64,000 bases of DNA from an uncultured Pseudokineococcus sp. (GTDB lineage Bacteria > Actinomycetota > Actinomycetes > Actinomycetales > Quadrisphaeraceae), in the NCBI RefSeq assembly GCF_947499845.1, contig NZ_CANMPM010000006.1:124001-188000 (forward strand). Direction: 5' to 3'. The translations under genes were made by a program, and so were the position numbers. The notes below the pieces were generated by a model. That model did no database searches. It had not been told where the DNA came from and saw only the letters and a program-made list of their open reading frames with translations. Below are positions 49,154 through 59,009 of the stretch, one piece after another; within the stretch, counting starts at the first letter, position 1; each line of letters begins with the position of its first letter.

Positions 49154-52100
49154 GCCGTGCTCCCTCGGTGGTCCGTGCGGTCGTCCTTTGGGCCGTCGGA
49201 CCCCGGTCGGGCCGTGCCCGAGCCGCCCGACTCCTCGTCGGCGCCTCGTGCCGGCCCACCGGGCCCGCCGCGGGCGACGGTCCCGTCCGGGTCGGCCTGA
49301 GCCCCGGCGTCCGCGGGCACGAGCGTCCCGCCCCGCGCCGAGGCGACGTCGCGGTCGTCCGGCAGGCCCGCCCGGCGCCGGAAGCTCGCCACGTGCTCGA
49401 CGAGCGCCGGCCCGCGCGGACGGCGGCCGGGGCGGATGTCGCAGGTGCCGACCTTGTCCTGGATGTGGGTGTTGGCGTCCAGGGCGATCTCGACGAGCTC
49501 GTTGGCCGCGTCACCGGTCGAGATGCCGTTCGGGCCCCAGTGCCACGGCAGCCCGATCTGGTGCACGACCTCGCCGCCCACCCGCAGGGGCCGCATGCGC
49601 TCGGTGACCATGACGCGGGCCTCGATGGCGCTGCGCCCGGACGTGAGCGTGGCCCAGCCCATGTGGTCCAGGCCCTGCATCCGGGCGAGCTCGGGGGAGA
49701 CCTCGCAGAACATCTCCGGCTGCAGCTCCGACAGGTACGGGAGGGTCCGGCTCATGCCGCCGGCCGTGTGGTGCTCGGTCAGCCGGTACGTCGTGAAGAC
49801 GAAGGGGTAGACCCGGCTGCGGGCGGGGTTGCGCCGGTTGCCCGGCACGTCGAAGTCCTGCCGGGTCGGGCTGTAGGTGACCTGCGGGTACACCGGGTTG
49901 CCGATGGGCGACTCGGTGGGCTCGTAGTGCGAGGGCATCGGCCCGTCGGCGACCCCGGAGGGCGCGAAGAGCCAGGCCTTGCCGTCGGACTGCATGACGA
50001 ACGGGTCGGTGCCCGCGAGGGCGTCCGGCCCCTTCGCGCCCGCCGGCGGCACGTAGTCGGGCCGCTTCGTGGCCTCGAAGTCGGGGACGTCGTCCCCGGT
50101 CCAGCGGCCGGCGTCCTCGTCCCACCACACGAGCTTCTTGCGCTCGCTCCACGGCTTGCCCTGGGGGTCGGCCGAGGCGCGGTTGTAGAGCACGCGGCGG
50201 TTGGCCGGCCACGCCCAGCCCCACTCGGCGGCCGTGAGGTCCTGCTCCCAGCCCGGCCTGCGCCGCGCCGTCTGGTTGACCTCGTCCGCGTAAGCGCCCG
50301 AGTAGATCCAGCAGCCGGACCGGGTGGAGCCGTCGTCCTTGAGCTCGGTGTACCCCGAGACCGCCGACCCGTCGGGCCCGGTGCCGCTGATCTCGCGCAG
50401 CACCTCCTCGGCGCTGGGCTCGGCGTGCGGGCCCTCGGTCGAGTAGTCCCACGTGAGGTCCAGGAGCGCCCGGTCGTTGGGGTCGGTCGAGCCCGCCAGG
50501 CGCTCGCGGAGGATACGACCGAGGTGGAAGTAGAACCACAGCTCGCTGCGGGCGTCGTCCGGCGGCTCGACGGCCTTGTGGTGCCACTGCAGCAGACGCT
50601 GCGTGTTGGTGAAGGTGCCGTCCTTCTCCACGTGGTTCGCCGACGGCAGGAAGAAGACCTCGGTGCCGATGTCCTCCGTCCGCAGCTCGCCCGTCTCGAT
50701 CTCCGGGCCGTCCTTCCAGAACGTCGCCGTCTCGATCATCTGCATGTCGCGCACGACGAGCCACTCGATGTTCGCGAGGCCGAGGCGCTGCAGGCGGGCG
50801 TTGGCCGACCCGACGGCCGGATTCTGGCCGACGACGAAGTAGCCGGGCACCTTGCCCGCGACCTGGTCGAGGACCGTCTGGTAGGTGCCGTGGTCGCCCG
50901 TCAGGCGCGGGATGCGGTCGAAGCAGAAGTCGTTCTCCGCCGTCGCCGCGTCGCCCCACCAGCTCTTGAGCATGCTCACGAGGTAGGCGCGGCTGTTGCC
51001 CCAGAAGCCCGTCGACGTCGTGTCCTGCTCGATGTAGCTGTCGAGGTCCAGGCCGTCGCGGGCGTAGGGCATCGGCAGGTAGCCGGGCAGGTTGTTGAAG
51101 AGCGTCGGGATGTCGGTCGAGCCCTGGATGCTGGCGTGCCCGCGCAGGGCAAGGATGCCGCCGCCCGGGCGGCCGACGTTGCCGAGCAGCGTCTGGAGGA
51201 TCGCCGCCGTCCGGATCATCTGGGCGCCCACGGTGTGGTGCGTCCAGCCGACGGCGTAGGCGAGCGCCGTCGTCCGCTCCCGACCGCTGTTGCGGACGAG
51301 CGCGTCGGCGACGGCCGCGAGCTGCTCCGGCGCGATGCCGCAGGTCTCCTCGACCATCTCGGGCGTGTAGCGCGAGAAGTGCCGCTTGAGCAGCTGGAAG
51401 ACGCACCGCGGGTCCTGCAGCGTCTCGTCGCGCTGCTGGCGCTCGGGCACGCCGCCCGTGCTCAGCGCGTCCGCGCCGCCGGGGCCCTGCGAGCCCTGGT
51501 CGGCCGAGTCGGACGAGCCGCCCTGGGGCTGCACGCCGGCGGCCTGCTCGGGGTCGCGCTGGCCCGAGGCGGCCGTCGTCGGCCCGGACGCGTACTGCCA
51601 CGACGACGGGTCGTAGCTGCGCGACTCCGCGTCGTAGCCGGAGAAGAGCCCCTCGAGGTCCTCGGTGTCACGGAAGTCCTCCGACACGATCGTCGCGGCG
51701 TTGGTGTAGGCCACGACGAACTCGCGGAACTCGTGCCCGCCGGAGAGGACGTGGTTGACGAGCCCGCCGAGGAAGGCGATGTCGCTGCCGGCCCGGATGG
51801 GCACGTGCAGGTCCGCCACCGCCGACGTCCGCGTGAAGCGGGGGTCGACGTGGATGATCGTCGCGCCCTTGCGCTTGGCCTCCATCACCCACTGGAAGCC
51901 CACGGGGTGGGCCTCCGCCATGTTGCTGCCCTCGATGAGGATGCAGTCAGCGTTGGACAGGTCCTGCTGGTGCGTGGTCGCGCCGCCGCGGCCGAACGTG
52001 GTCCCCAGACCGGGGACCGTGGAGGAGTGTCATATGCGCGCCTGGTTCTCGACCTGCACGGCGCCGAGCGCCGTGTAGACCTTCTTCATGAGGTAGTTCT

Positions 52101-52611
52101 CCTCGTTGTCCAGCGTCGCGCCGCCCAGGCTCGCGAAGCCGAGGGTCCGCCGCAGGTGACGGCCCGACTCGTCCGTCTCCTGCCAGCCCTTGCGGCGGGC
52201 GTCGAGGACGCGGTCGGCGATCATCTCCATCGCGACGTCGAGGTCGAGGTCCTCCCACTCCGTGCCGTGGGGGCGGCGGTACTTCACCGTCGTCACGCGG
52301 CTGGGGGAGGTGACGAGCTGCGTGCTCGCGCTGCCCTTGGGGCACAGGCGACCGCGGCTGATGGGCGACGCCGGGTCGCCCTCGACCTGGACGACCTTCT
52401 CGTCCTTGACGTAGACCTTCTGGCCGCAGCCGACCGCGCAGAACGGGCAGACCGAGTCGGCCACCCGGTCCGCCGTCGCGGTGCGCGCGACCTTCGCCTC
52501 CGTCCCGCGCGAGCGGACGGCGGCGCCCCGGCCGAGCGCGTCGCCGGCGCCGCGGCGCGCGGCCACGGCTTGGCGCAGCAGCGGCCAGGGCAGGTGCTCG
52601 ATGACGGACAT
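49150..52611 (-). CDS. fdhA: Formate dehydrogenase catalytic subunit, selenoprotein (UGA = Sec194)
   Basis: This molybdopterin (or tungstopterin) enzyme oxidises formate to CO2. Read through one in-frame TGA (52032-52030) the product is 1153 residues, as in FdnG-type enzymes. The N-terminus binds a 4Fe-4S cluster (CPFCAVGCGQ...CPKG). Sec194 lies in ENQARI-U-HSSTVPGLGTTFG, the place where E. coli FdnG has selenocysteine. Both parts are in the same frame (111 nt apart from Sec codon to the first downstream ATG) and conserved sequence continues through the TGA, so it is not a pseudogene. A SECIS-like hairpin follows 11 nt later. A Gln/Ser/Gly-rich insertion (about residues 340-390) is unusual. 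ATG 52611 has GAGGAG upstream. No Tat signal is seen. The real stop is also TGA and overlaps the next gene. Confidence 0.96.
52000..52018 (-). promoter_or_regulatory. bSECIS hairpin in fdhA mRNA
   Basis: The mRNA folds as GGUCCCC-GGUCU-GGGGACC: a perfect 7-bp stem with a GU-containing 5-nt loop. The stem begins 11 nt after the UGA at 52032-52030, as expected for a bacterial SECIS read by SelB. Confidence 0.85.
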
Positions 52612-52897
52612 GGTGCTCCTCACGACCGGCTCCGCTCCGACGCGGGGCCTGCTGGGCTGGAGCCTTCCGCGGCGCCCGACGGCGTCGTGCGGCGGCTCCG
52701 GGAGCAGTGGACCCCACGCCCGCCGCGAGGGCAAGGGGGCGCGCCCGGGCGGCGCGCCCGGGCGGCGGACCCGGGCGGCGACCCGGGCGGAACACCCGGC
52801 GGCGTCGGGGTGCTGGGGCGGTGGTGGCCGCCCTAGGGCGGCCGAGGTCCACGGCGGCGTCGAGCGCCGCCCCACGCACACCAGCAGGAGGTACCCC

Positions 52898-53569
52898 GTG
52901 AAGGTCGTCATCGTCGGAGCGCACGGCGGCGTCGCCCGCCAGCTGACCCCCCGCCTGGTCGCCGGCGGTCACGAGGTCATGGGCGTCGTGCGAAACCCCG
53001 ACCACGTCGCCGACCTCGAGCAGGACGGCGCGTCCCCCGTCGTCCTCGACATCGAGACCGCGACGTCCGCGGACCTCGCCGAGCACGTGCGCGGCGCGGA
53101 CGCCGTCGTCTTCTCCGCCGGCGCCGGCGGCAAGGGCGGGGCCCAGCGCAAGATCGACGTGGACCGGGACGGCGCCCTCAAGCTCGCCGACGCCGCGTCG
53201 GTCGCGGGCGTGCGCCGCTACCTGCTCGTCTCGGCCATGGGCCTGCAGGCCGTCGTGGACGGCGCGACGCCCGACGGCGTCGAGCCCGGCTTCGTCGACT
53301 ACCTGCGGGCCAAGCTCGCGGCGGAGGACGCGCTGCGCTCGCGCCCCGAGCTGGACCTCACGGTGCTGCGCCCGGGGCACCTGCTCGACGACGAGGCCAC
53401 CGGCCGCGTCACGCTCTCGCGCAGCACCCTCGAGGTCGGCGGGGTGCCGCGCGCCGACGTCGCCGCCGTGCTGGCGGCGCTGCTGGCCGCGCCCGGGACG
53501 GCGGGGGAGACCCTCGAGCTCGTCTCCGGCGACGTGCCCGTCGAGGAGGCCGTGGCAGCCCTCGCCTGA
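52898..53569 (+). CDS. SDR-like NAD(P)-binding protein (atypical short-chain dehydrogenase)
   Basis: This 223-residue protein starts with the Rossmann motif VIVGAHGGVARQLTPRLVAGGHEV and resembles the NmrA/SDR-a5 type proteins that include YwnB and similar putative reductases (SAGAGGKGGAQRKIDVDRDGAL; YLLVSAMGL; LTVLRPGHLLDDEATGRV). The usual SDR Tyr-x3-Lys is represented by DYLRAKLAAE. GTG 52898 has AGGAGG upstream. Its substrate is unknown. It is divergent from the formate dehydrogenase operon across a 286-bp GC-rich gap and is followed by a strong terminator. Confidence 0.85.
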   Translation: MKVVIVGAHGGVARQLTPRLVAGGHEVMGVVRNPDHVADLEQDGASPVVLDIETATSADLAEHVRGADAVVFSAGAGGKGGAQRKIDVDRDGALKLADAASVAGVRRYLLVSAMGLQAVVDGATPDGVEPGFVDYLRAKLAAEDALRSRPELDLTVLRPGHLLDDEATGRVTLSRSTLEVGGVPRADVAAVLAALLAAPGTAGETLELVSGDVPVEEAVAALA

Positions 53570-53582
53570 GCGGTGGTCGTCT

Positions 53583-53616
53583 GCGGGCCCGGCACCTCAC
53601 GAGGTGCCGGGCCCGC
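53583..53616. terminator. Bidirectional terminator, 16-bp stem
   Basis: Arms 53583-53598 and 53601-53616 are perfectly complementary. It separates the convergent SDR and LysR genes. Confidence 0.8.
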
Positions 53617-53678
53617 GGTGCGTCCGGGGCCGCGCGGCCGGTCCCCGGCGCGACGAGAGGTGCGACGAGGGAGCTGGC

Positions 53679-54575
53679 TCAGGCGCCGTCGCCGTCCACC
53701 GACCGCGCCACCCGCTCCAGCTCGGCGACGAGGGCGCGCACCGCGGGGACGCGCCGCGCCTCGGGGCGCAGGAGCACCTCGACCACGCGGTCGTCGACCC
53801 CCTCGAGCGGCCCGGTGCTCACCCCCGGGAGAGCCGCTGCGCGCAGCGCCCACACCGGCAGGAGGGCCACCCCCAGCCCCGCGGCGACGAGGCGCTGGAC
53901 GGCGACGTGGTCGTCCGTCGCGAGCCGCACGTCCGGGGTGAAGCCCGCGGCCGCGGCCGCCCGGACGAGGTGCGCGCGGCACCGGGGGCACCCCGCGACC
54001 CAGCGCTCGTCGGCGAGGTCGCCGAGGCGGATCGGCCGCGGCGCGCCGGCGCGGACGACGGCGTGGACGGCGTGGCTGCTGAGGGGGCGGCGCACGAGGT
54101 CGCCGGGCACCGGCTCGGGGTCCCCGACGTGGCGGAAGACCAGGGCGACGTCGGCCCGGCCCGCCCGCACGGCGTCCTCGGCCTCGGGCGGCTCGAGCTC
54201 GGCGAGGCGGACGTCGAGGTCCGGCGCCGTCACGGCCAGCGCCGCCAGGGCCTCGGGGAGGACTAGCGCGGTGGCCGTCGGGAAGGCGGCGACCGCCACC
54301 TCGCCGCGCAGCAGGCCCGAGAGGGCCGCGAGGTCCTCCTGCGCCGCGCGGAGCACGCCCGCGAGGTCGGCGCCGCGGCGCGCCAGCAGGGCGCCCGCCT
54401 CGGTGAGGGTCGTGCCGCGGCCCTGCCGGACGACGAGCGCGGTCCCCGCCTCGGCCTCCAGCCGGGCCACCTGCTGGCTCACGGCCTGCTGCGTCGTCCC
54501 CAGCCTCCGGGCGGCGGCTGCCAGCGACCCCTCGTCGCCGACCGTCCGCAGGAGCAGCAGCCGGCGGGGGTCCAC
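53679..54575 (-). CDS. LysR-family transcriptional regulator
   Basis: This 298-residue regulator has an N-terminal winged helix (LLLLRTVGDEGSLAAAARRL, then GTTQQAVSQQVARLEAEAGT and LVVRQGRGTTLTEAGALLA) and a periplasmic-binding-like ligand domain (about 92-290; GEVAVAAFPTATALVLPEAL). GTG 54575 gives the standard N-terminus VDPRRLLLLRTV. It is divergent from the racemase gene, and the 107-bp gap contains a perfect 17-bp inverted repeat at 54607-54623, the expected place for a LysR-type operator. The ligand is unknown; control of the racemase is inferred from position. Confidence 0.9.
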   Translation of the reverse strand: MDPRRLLLLRTVGDEGSLAAAARRLGTTQQAVSQQVARLEAEAGTALVVRQGRGTTLTEAGALLARRGADLAGVLRAAQEDLAALSGLLRGEVAVAAFPTATALVLPEALAALAVTAPDLDVRLAELEPPEAEDAVRAGRADVALVFRHVGDPEPVPGDLVRRPLSSHAVHAVVRAGAPRPIRLGDLADERWVAGCPRCRAHLVRAAAAAGFTPDVRLATDDHVAVQRLVAAGLGVALLPVWALRAAALPGVSTGPLEGVDDRVVEVLLRPEARRVPAVRALVAELERVARSVDGDGA

Positions 54576-54606
54576 GACGCCATCGTGCCCTCGGCGCGCC
54601 GTCGCA

Positions 54607-54623
54607 CCCAAGCAGCGCTTGGG
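54607..54623. promoter_or_regulatory. Perfect inverted repeat, probable LysR operator
   Basis: CCCAAGC-AGC-GCTTGGG (7-3-7) lies in the divergent gap between the LysR gene and the racemase gene. Confidence 0.65.
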
Positions 54624-54682
54624 GGAGGCCCCGGCTCTGCGCCCGTAGCGCGTGGCTCGCGCGGCGGGGGAGCGTGGCCGCC

Positions 54683-55417
54683 ATGACCACGATCGGTGTC
54701 CTGGGCGGCATGAGCTGGGAGTCCAGCGCCCTCTACTACCGCCTGGCCAACGAGATGGTGCGCGAGCGCCGCGGCGGCCTGGCCAGCGCCGACCTGCTCC
54801 TGCGCAGCGTCGACTTCTCCGCCGTCCGCGAGATGCAGCTCGAGGACCGCTGGGACGACGCCGAGGCCCTCCTGCGCCGCGAGGGCCTGGCGCTGCAGCA
54901 GGCGGGTGCCGGCCTCGTCCTGCTGGCGACGAACTACATGCACAAGGCGGCGGGTCCGCTGGAAGAGGCCCTCGACGTCCCCTTCCTCCACCTGGCGGAC
55001 GTCGTCGCGTCCGCCGCCCACCGCGAGGGGGCACGGGTCGTCGGCCTGCTGGGCGCGGGCGCGACCATGCGGGAGAGCTTCTACGCCGAGCGCCTGGCGC
55101 TCTCGGGCCTCGAGGTCGTGGTCCCCGACGCGCAGGGGATCGAGCGCGTCGACCGGGCGGTCTTCGACGAGCTCTGCCGCGGCGTGCTCTCCGACGCCAC
55201 CCGGGCGGACCTGCGGGCCGTCGTCGCCGGGCTGGTCGAGCGCGGGGCGCAGGCCGTCGCCCTGTCGTGCACCGAGCTCGAGCTGCTGCTCACCCCGGAC
55301 GACGCCGCCGTGCCGCTGCTGCCCTCGGCGCGCCTGCACGTCGAGGCCGCGCTCGCGGCGACGGCGGCGGGCGAGGTGGAGCCCCCGTCCGGCCAGCCGA
55401 CCGCCGCCTCCGTGTGA
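54683..55417 (+). CDS. Aspartate/glutamate racemase family protein
   Basis: This 244-residue protein of the Asp/Glu racemase superfamily starts TIGVLGGMSWESSALYYRLA. The two catalytic positions of the family are seen at LLATNYMHK and ALSCTELELLL. The first, usually a cysteine, is not Cys here (ATN), while the second Cys is intact; the same asymmetry is known in E. coli YgeA (Thr/Cys), a broad amino-acid racemase. It may therefore racemise some L/D amino acids in one direction only. ATG 54683 was chosen over the GTG at 54674, which would add only three residues. It is divergent from a LysR regulator gene. Confidence 0.88.
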   Translation: MTTIGVLGGMSWESSALYYRLANEMVRERRGGLASADLLLRSVDFSAVREMQLEDRWDDAEALLRREGLALQQAGAGLVLLATNYMHKAAGPLEEALDVPFLHLADVVASAAHREGARVVGLLGAGATMRESFYAERLALSGLEVVVPDAQGIERVDRAVFDELCRGVLSDATRADLRAVVAGLVERGAQAVALSCTELELLLTPDDAAVPLLPSARLHVEAALAATAAGEVEPPSGQPTAASV

Positions 55418-55753
55418 GGCGACTCGGCGCCGTCCGAGACCAGCGTGCGTCGAGAGATGTCGTCGGGTGACCTGCGTCGGCAACGTCACCAGCGCGGCGA
55501 AGGCCAGTCCTCGGGAGGCGTCGCCGTAGGAGGCCCCTTCTCCGGGATGTCGATCCGGACAGGTCTGCTGGGACGGCGGCGGCGGATCCGCGTGCCCTCG
55601 TCGCGGCGAGCACCTCCATGGCCAGTAGGGGGTCGACAACTGGGACGCGACTTGTGTGTCCCGACTCAGTTGTCGTCTGCTCGTGCAGCACGCCTGATCC
55701 TTGGGGTGGCGACCCGGGCTGTTGGGGTGTTTGACGACGGAGGCAGGTTCTGG
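55418..55753. other. 336-bp gap, no gene recognised
   Basis: No coding region with known motifs, tRNA or repeat was found. It marks the left border of the metal-resistance genes; frames on both strands are unconvincing (for example a minus-strand frame through 55290-55691 of mixed composition). Confidence 0.4.
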
Positions 55754-57979
55754 TTAGGCGCGGGTGGTGCGCAGTCGCAGTGCGTTGGTGATGACGCTGA
55801 CCGAGGACAGGGCCATCGCGGCGGCGGCGATGACGGGGGACAGCAGCAGCCCGGTCGCGGGGTACAGGACGCCGGCGGCGATCGGGATGCCGGCGCCGTT
55901 GTAGACGAACGCGAAGACCAGGTTCTGACGGATGTTGCCCATGGTCGCCCGCGACAGCCGGCGGGCGCGGACCAGTGCGGTCAGGTCGGCCTGCAGCAGG
56001 GTGATGCCGGCGCTCTCCAGGGCGACGTCGGTGCCGGTGCCCACCGCCACGCCGACGTCGGCCGCGGCCAGGGCGGGGGCGTCGTTGACGCCGTCACCGA
56101 CCATCGCCACCACGTGCCCCTGCTCGCGGAGCTCGCGGACGACCTCGTGCTTGCGCTCGGGAGTGACCTCGGCCTCGAAGCGGTCGATGCCGACCTGACC
56201 GGCGACCGCGGCGGCGGTGGCCTCGGCGTCGCCGGTGAGCATCACGACCTCGACGCCCTCGGCGCGCAGCACTGACAGTGCCTCGGCGGTGGTCTGGCGG
56301 ACCGGGTCGGCGATGGCCAGCACAGCGGCGGGCGTGCCGTCGACGGCGACCAGGACGGCGGTGGCGCCGCCGGCACGCACCCCCTCGGCGAGCTCCTGGA
56401 CAGGGGTCGGGTCGACGTCGTGCTCTCGCAGGTGCCTGGCGCTGCCGACCAGGACGCGGTGGCCCTCGACGAGCCCGGACACCCCACGGCCCGCCGGGGC
56501 GGTGAAGTCCTCGACCGCCGGTAGCGATCGCCCAGCACCGACGCCGCCGACGCCACCACCGGAACCGGCGTCGGCGGCGGTCACGACGGCGTGAGCCAGG
56601 GGGTGCTCGGAGGAGCGCTCGAGCGCCGCGGCCAAGACCAGCACCTGGGTGGGGTCGGCGTCGCCGTGCACCTGGACGCCGGTCAGCTGAGGGCGGCCCT
56701 GGGTGAGGGTGCCGGTCTTGTCGACGACGACGGTGTCCACCCGCTGCAGCTGCTGCATCGCCTGGGCGTCCTTGACCAGCACCCCGGCGCCGGCGGCGCG
56801 GCCGACGCCGACCATCACCGACATCGGCGTCGCCAGCCCCAACGCGCAGGGGCAGGCGATGATCAGCACGCTGACCGCCGCGACCAGGGCGTGCGCCAGG
56901 GCCGGGTCAGGGCCGACCAGCGCCCACACCACGAGGGCGGCCACGGCCACGGCGATGACGACGGGCACGAACACCGCGGCGACCTTGTCGACGGTCGCCT
57001 GGATCGGGGCGCGGGAGCGCTGCGCCGCCGAGACGAGGTCGACCACCCGGGCCAGGACGGTGTCCCCGCCGACGGCGCCGGCGCGCACCAGCAGCCCCCC
57101 ACCGGCGGCCAACGTCCCTCCGATCACGGCGTCACCCTCGGACTTGGTCACCGGCATCGACTCCCCGGTGACCATCGACTCGTCCACGCTCGCGCGGCCC
57201 TGGACGACGGTCCCGTCGACCGGGACCTTCTCGCCCGGGCGCACCCGCACGAGGTCGCCCACGGCGACGTCGGCGAGGTCGACGTCGTGCTCGGACCCGT
57301 CGGCCTCGACCCGCCGTGCGGTCGGCGGCGTCAGGTCCAGCAGGGCACGCACCGCCCCGGAGGTCTGCTCCCGGGCGCGCAGCTCGAGGACCTGCCCGAG
57401 CAGCACCAGGGCGGTGATGACCGCGGCCGGTTCGAAGTAGACGTCGACCGTCCCGCCCGGACCGCGGAAGGCCGCCGGGAAGATCCCCGGCGTCAGGACC
57501 GCCACCACGCTGAAGGCCAACGCCACCCCGGTCCCGAGGGCGACGAGGGTGAACATGTTCAGGTTCCGGCTGCGGACCGAGGCCCACCCGCGCACGAAGA
57601 ACGGCCACCCGGCCCACAGGACCACCGGGGTCGCCAGTGCCAGCTGCATCCACACCGACACCGCCGGCGGCACGAGGTCGTGCACCGCCGGGACCAGGTG
57701 CGAGCCCATCTCCAGGACCACCACCGGCACCGTCAGGGCCACCGCGACCCATAACCGCCGGGTCATGTCCGCCAGCTCCGGGCTCGGCCCGTCGTCGGCG
57801 CTCACCGTCACCGGCTCCAGTGCCATCCCGCAGATCGGGCACGAACCGGGCCCCTGCTGGCGCACCTCGGGATGCATCGGGCAGGTGTGCTGCACCGCGG
57901 CGCCGGTACCAGGTGACGCGCCGCGGTGGCGGCGACCGTGCGCCTGTCCCGGGCCAGGAACCAGCTGGGTGGATGACAT
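55754..57979 (-). CDS. Heavy-metal (copper-type) P1B ATPase, CopA/CopB-like
   Basis: This 741-residue cation pump exports copper-type metals. It lacks N-terminal HMA domains and instead has a heavy-metal-binding domain ([20 protein letters not shown], about 32-58). Other features are the CPC membrane motif ([15 protein letters not shown]), TGES ([11 protein letters not shown]), the phosphorylated Asp420 (DKTGTLT), the HP motif ([10 protein letters not shown]) and [16 protein letters not shown]. The C-terminal helix has [22 protein letters not shown], typical of Cu+ pumps. ATG 57979 is 10 bp from a perfect CsoR-like operator shared with the divergent gene. No csoR gene is present in the window, so the repressor is encoded elsewhere. 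Confidence 0.93.
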   Translation of the reverse strand: MSSTQLVPGPGQAHGRRHRGASPGTGAAVQHTCPMHPEVRQQGPGSCPICGMALEPVTVSADDGPSPELADMTRRLWVAVALTVPVVVLEMGSHLVPAVHDLVPPAVSVWMQLALATPVVLWAGWPFFVRGWASVRSRNLNMFTLVALGTGVALAFSVVAVLTPGIFPAAFRGPGGTVDVYFEPAAVITALVLLGQVLELRAREQTSGAVRALLDLTPPTARRVEADGSEHDVDLADVAVGDLVRVRPGEKVPVDGTVVQGRASVDESMVTGESMPVTKSEGDAVIGGTLAAGGGLLVRAGAVGGDTVLARVVDLVSAAQRSRAPIQATVDKVAAVFVPVVIAVAVAALVVWALVGPDPALAHALVAAVSVLIIACPCALGLATPMSVMVGVGRAAGAGVLVKDAQAMQQLQRVDTVVVDKTGTLTQGRPQLTGVQVHGDADPTQVLVLAAALERSSEHPLAHAVVTAADAGSGGGVGGVGAGRSLPAVEDFTAPAGRGVSGLVEGHRVLVGSARHLREHDVDPTPVQELAEGVRAGGATAVLVAVDGTPAAVLAIADPVRQTTAEALSVLRAEGVEVVMLTGDAEATAAAVAGQVGIDRFEAEVTPERKHEVVRELREQGHVVAMVGDGVNDAPALAAADVGVAVGTGTDVALESAGITLLQADLTALVRARRLSRATMGNIRQNLVFAFVYNGAGIPIAAGVLYPATGLLLSPVIAAAAMALSSVSVITNALRLRTTRA

Positions 57980-57989
57980 GCCCACCACA

Positions 57990-58006
57990 ATACCCCTGGG
58001 GGGTAT
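57990..58006. promoter_or_regulatory. CsoR-type copper operator
   Basis: ATACCCC-TGG-GGGGTAT is a perfect 17-bp inverted repeat matching known CsoR operators (TACCC...GGGTA). It lies between the CopA-like gene and the divergent membrane-protein gene. Confidence 0.75.
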
Positions 58007-58294
58007 GCTTGTTCCCGGCTCCTCGGTCGTCGGGCGTGCGCCTGCGCCGCGTCGTCGAAGGGCCATCGAGGGGCTTGGGGCGGATGCGGCTGGTCCGCGA
58101 CGACACCGCCGTCCTCGTCGATGACCTGCGCCAGCACCTGAGGAGCGGACCGACGCACGCGCAGCCCTGGCCCGGTGGTTACCGGGGCAGGGCCCTGCCG
58201 CAGGCTGGCGGCTGGTGTGGTGCCATCGTGCTGGTCCACGGGCGCCGGCGCCGGCGCCGGCAGCCCGGGAACCCGAGACCAGGAGGAGACGGCG

Positions 58295-58900
58295 GTGAAG
58301 CGCGGTAGTGCCCCGGCCCTCACCACGAGGGGCGCGTGGGCCACGTGGGGCCTGCTCCTGCTGGTGCTGAGCGGTCTCCTGGCCATGCACGGCCTGTCGG
58401 CCACGCACGGTCTGAGCGCTGCGGCGGCACCCTCGAGCGGTGCTTCGTCTTCTCTCGCGGCACCCCGTGCCGCGCACAGCCCTGCGGAGCACCCGGCAGG
58501 TCAGCCAGCCCAGGGCCATCCGCCGTTCGCCGCCCGCGCAGACGACGCGGCCGCCGCCGCGGCCGACCGTCGACCTGGTCTCTCGGACCCGAGCTTGCCG
58601 GGCGCCCTCACCGAGGTGCCGGGTGCCCATGTCGTCCCTGTCGACCCGACCTCCGCGCAGGTCCTGTCTGCGGAGGAAGACCACGGGGGCGACCACCTGA
58701 TGGCGGTCGGGTGCCTGCTGGCCCTGGTCGGGGCCGGCGTGGGTCTGGGCGCCCTCGCAGCGGCGCGTCTGCTGCGCACGCCGTGGTCGACCGCCGCGGC
58801 GCGGTGGCTGGCCCAGAGCCACACCCTTCCCGGAGGCACAGGCGCCCGCGGTGTGCCGTGGCGGCGCCCGCGGATCTCCTTGTGCGTGGTGCGGGTGTAG
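58295..58900 (+). CDS. Membrane protein of the copper-associated DUF6153 type (tentative)
   Basis: This 201-residue protein has two hydrophobic segments: [20 protein letters not shown] (about 16-35) and [20 protein letters not shown] (about 133-152), joined by a Ser/Ala/Pro-rich linker with several His residues ([20 protein letters not shown], then [10 protein letters not shown]). The Met/His-rich segments near the membrane suggest metal contact. The pattern recalls DUF6153 proteins found beside copper genes, but I recognise it only tentatively. GTG 58295 has AGGAGGAG 7 nt upstream. It is divergent from the CopA-like ATPase and reads into the DUF305 gene. Confidence 0.6.
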   Translation: MKRGSAPALTTRGAWATWGLLLLVLSGLLAMHGLSATHGLSAAAAPSSGASSSLAAPRAAHSPAEHPAGQPAQGHPPFAARADDAAAAAADRRPGLSDPSLPGALTEVPGAHVVPVDPTSAQVLSAEEDHGGDHLMAVGCLLALVGAGVGLGALAAARLLRTPWSTAAARWLAQSHTLPGGTGARGVPWRRPRISLCVVRV

Positions 58901-59009
58901 GAGCCGGCGCGGTCCCGACCAGGGACCACGAGCTGCCGCATCCCTTCCCCCGCCCGTTCCACCCGCTTCGCCGTGGCATCCCACCCGGAGCGGCTACAGG
59001 AGACCCCTC

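Noticed and set aside
52030-52032. TGA splitting fdhA, as a frameshift or pseudogene
   Set aside because: Both parts are in the same frame, flanking residues are conserved, a SECIS hairpin follows and the full selenocysteine machinery is encoded next door.
52736-52801. Repeated CGCCCGGGCGG blocks before the SDR gene as a regulatory array
   Set aside because: They look like low-complexity GC sequence with partial hairpins; spacing is irregular.
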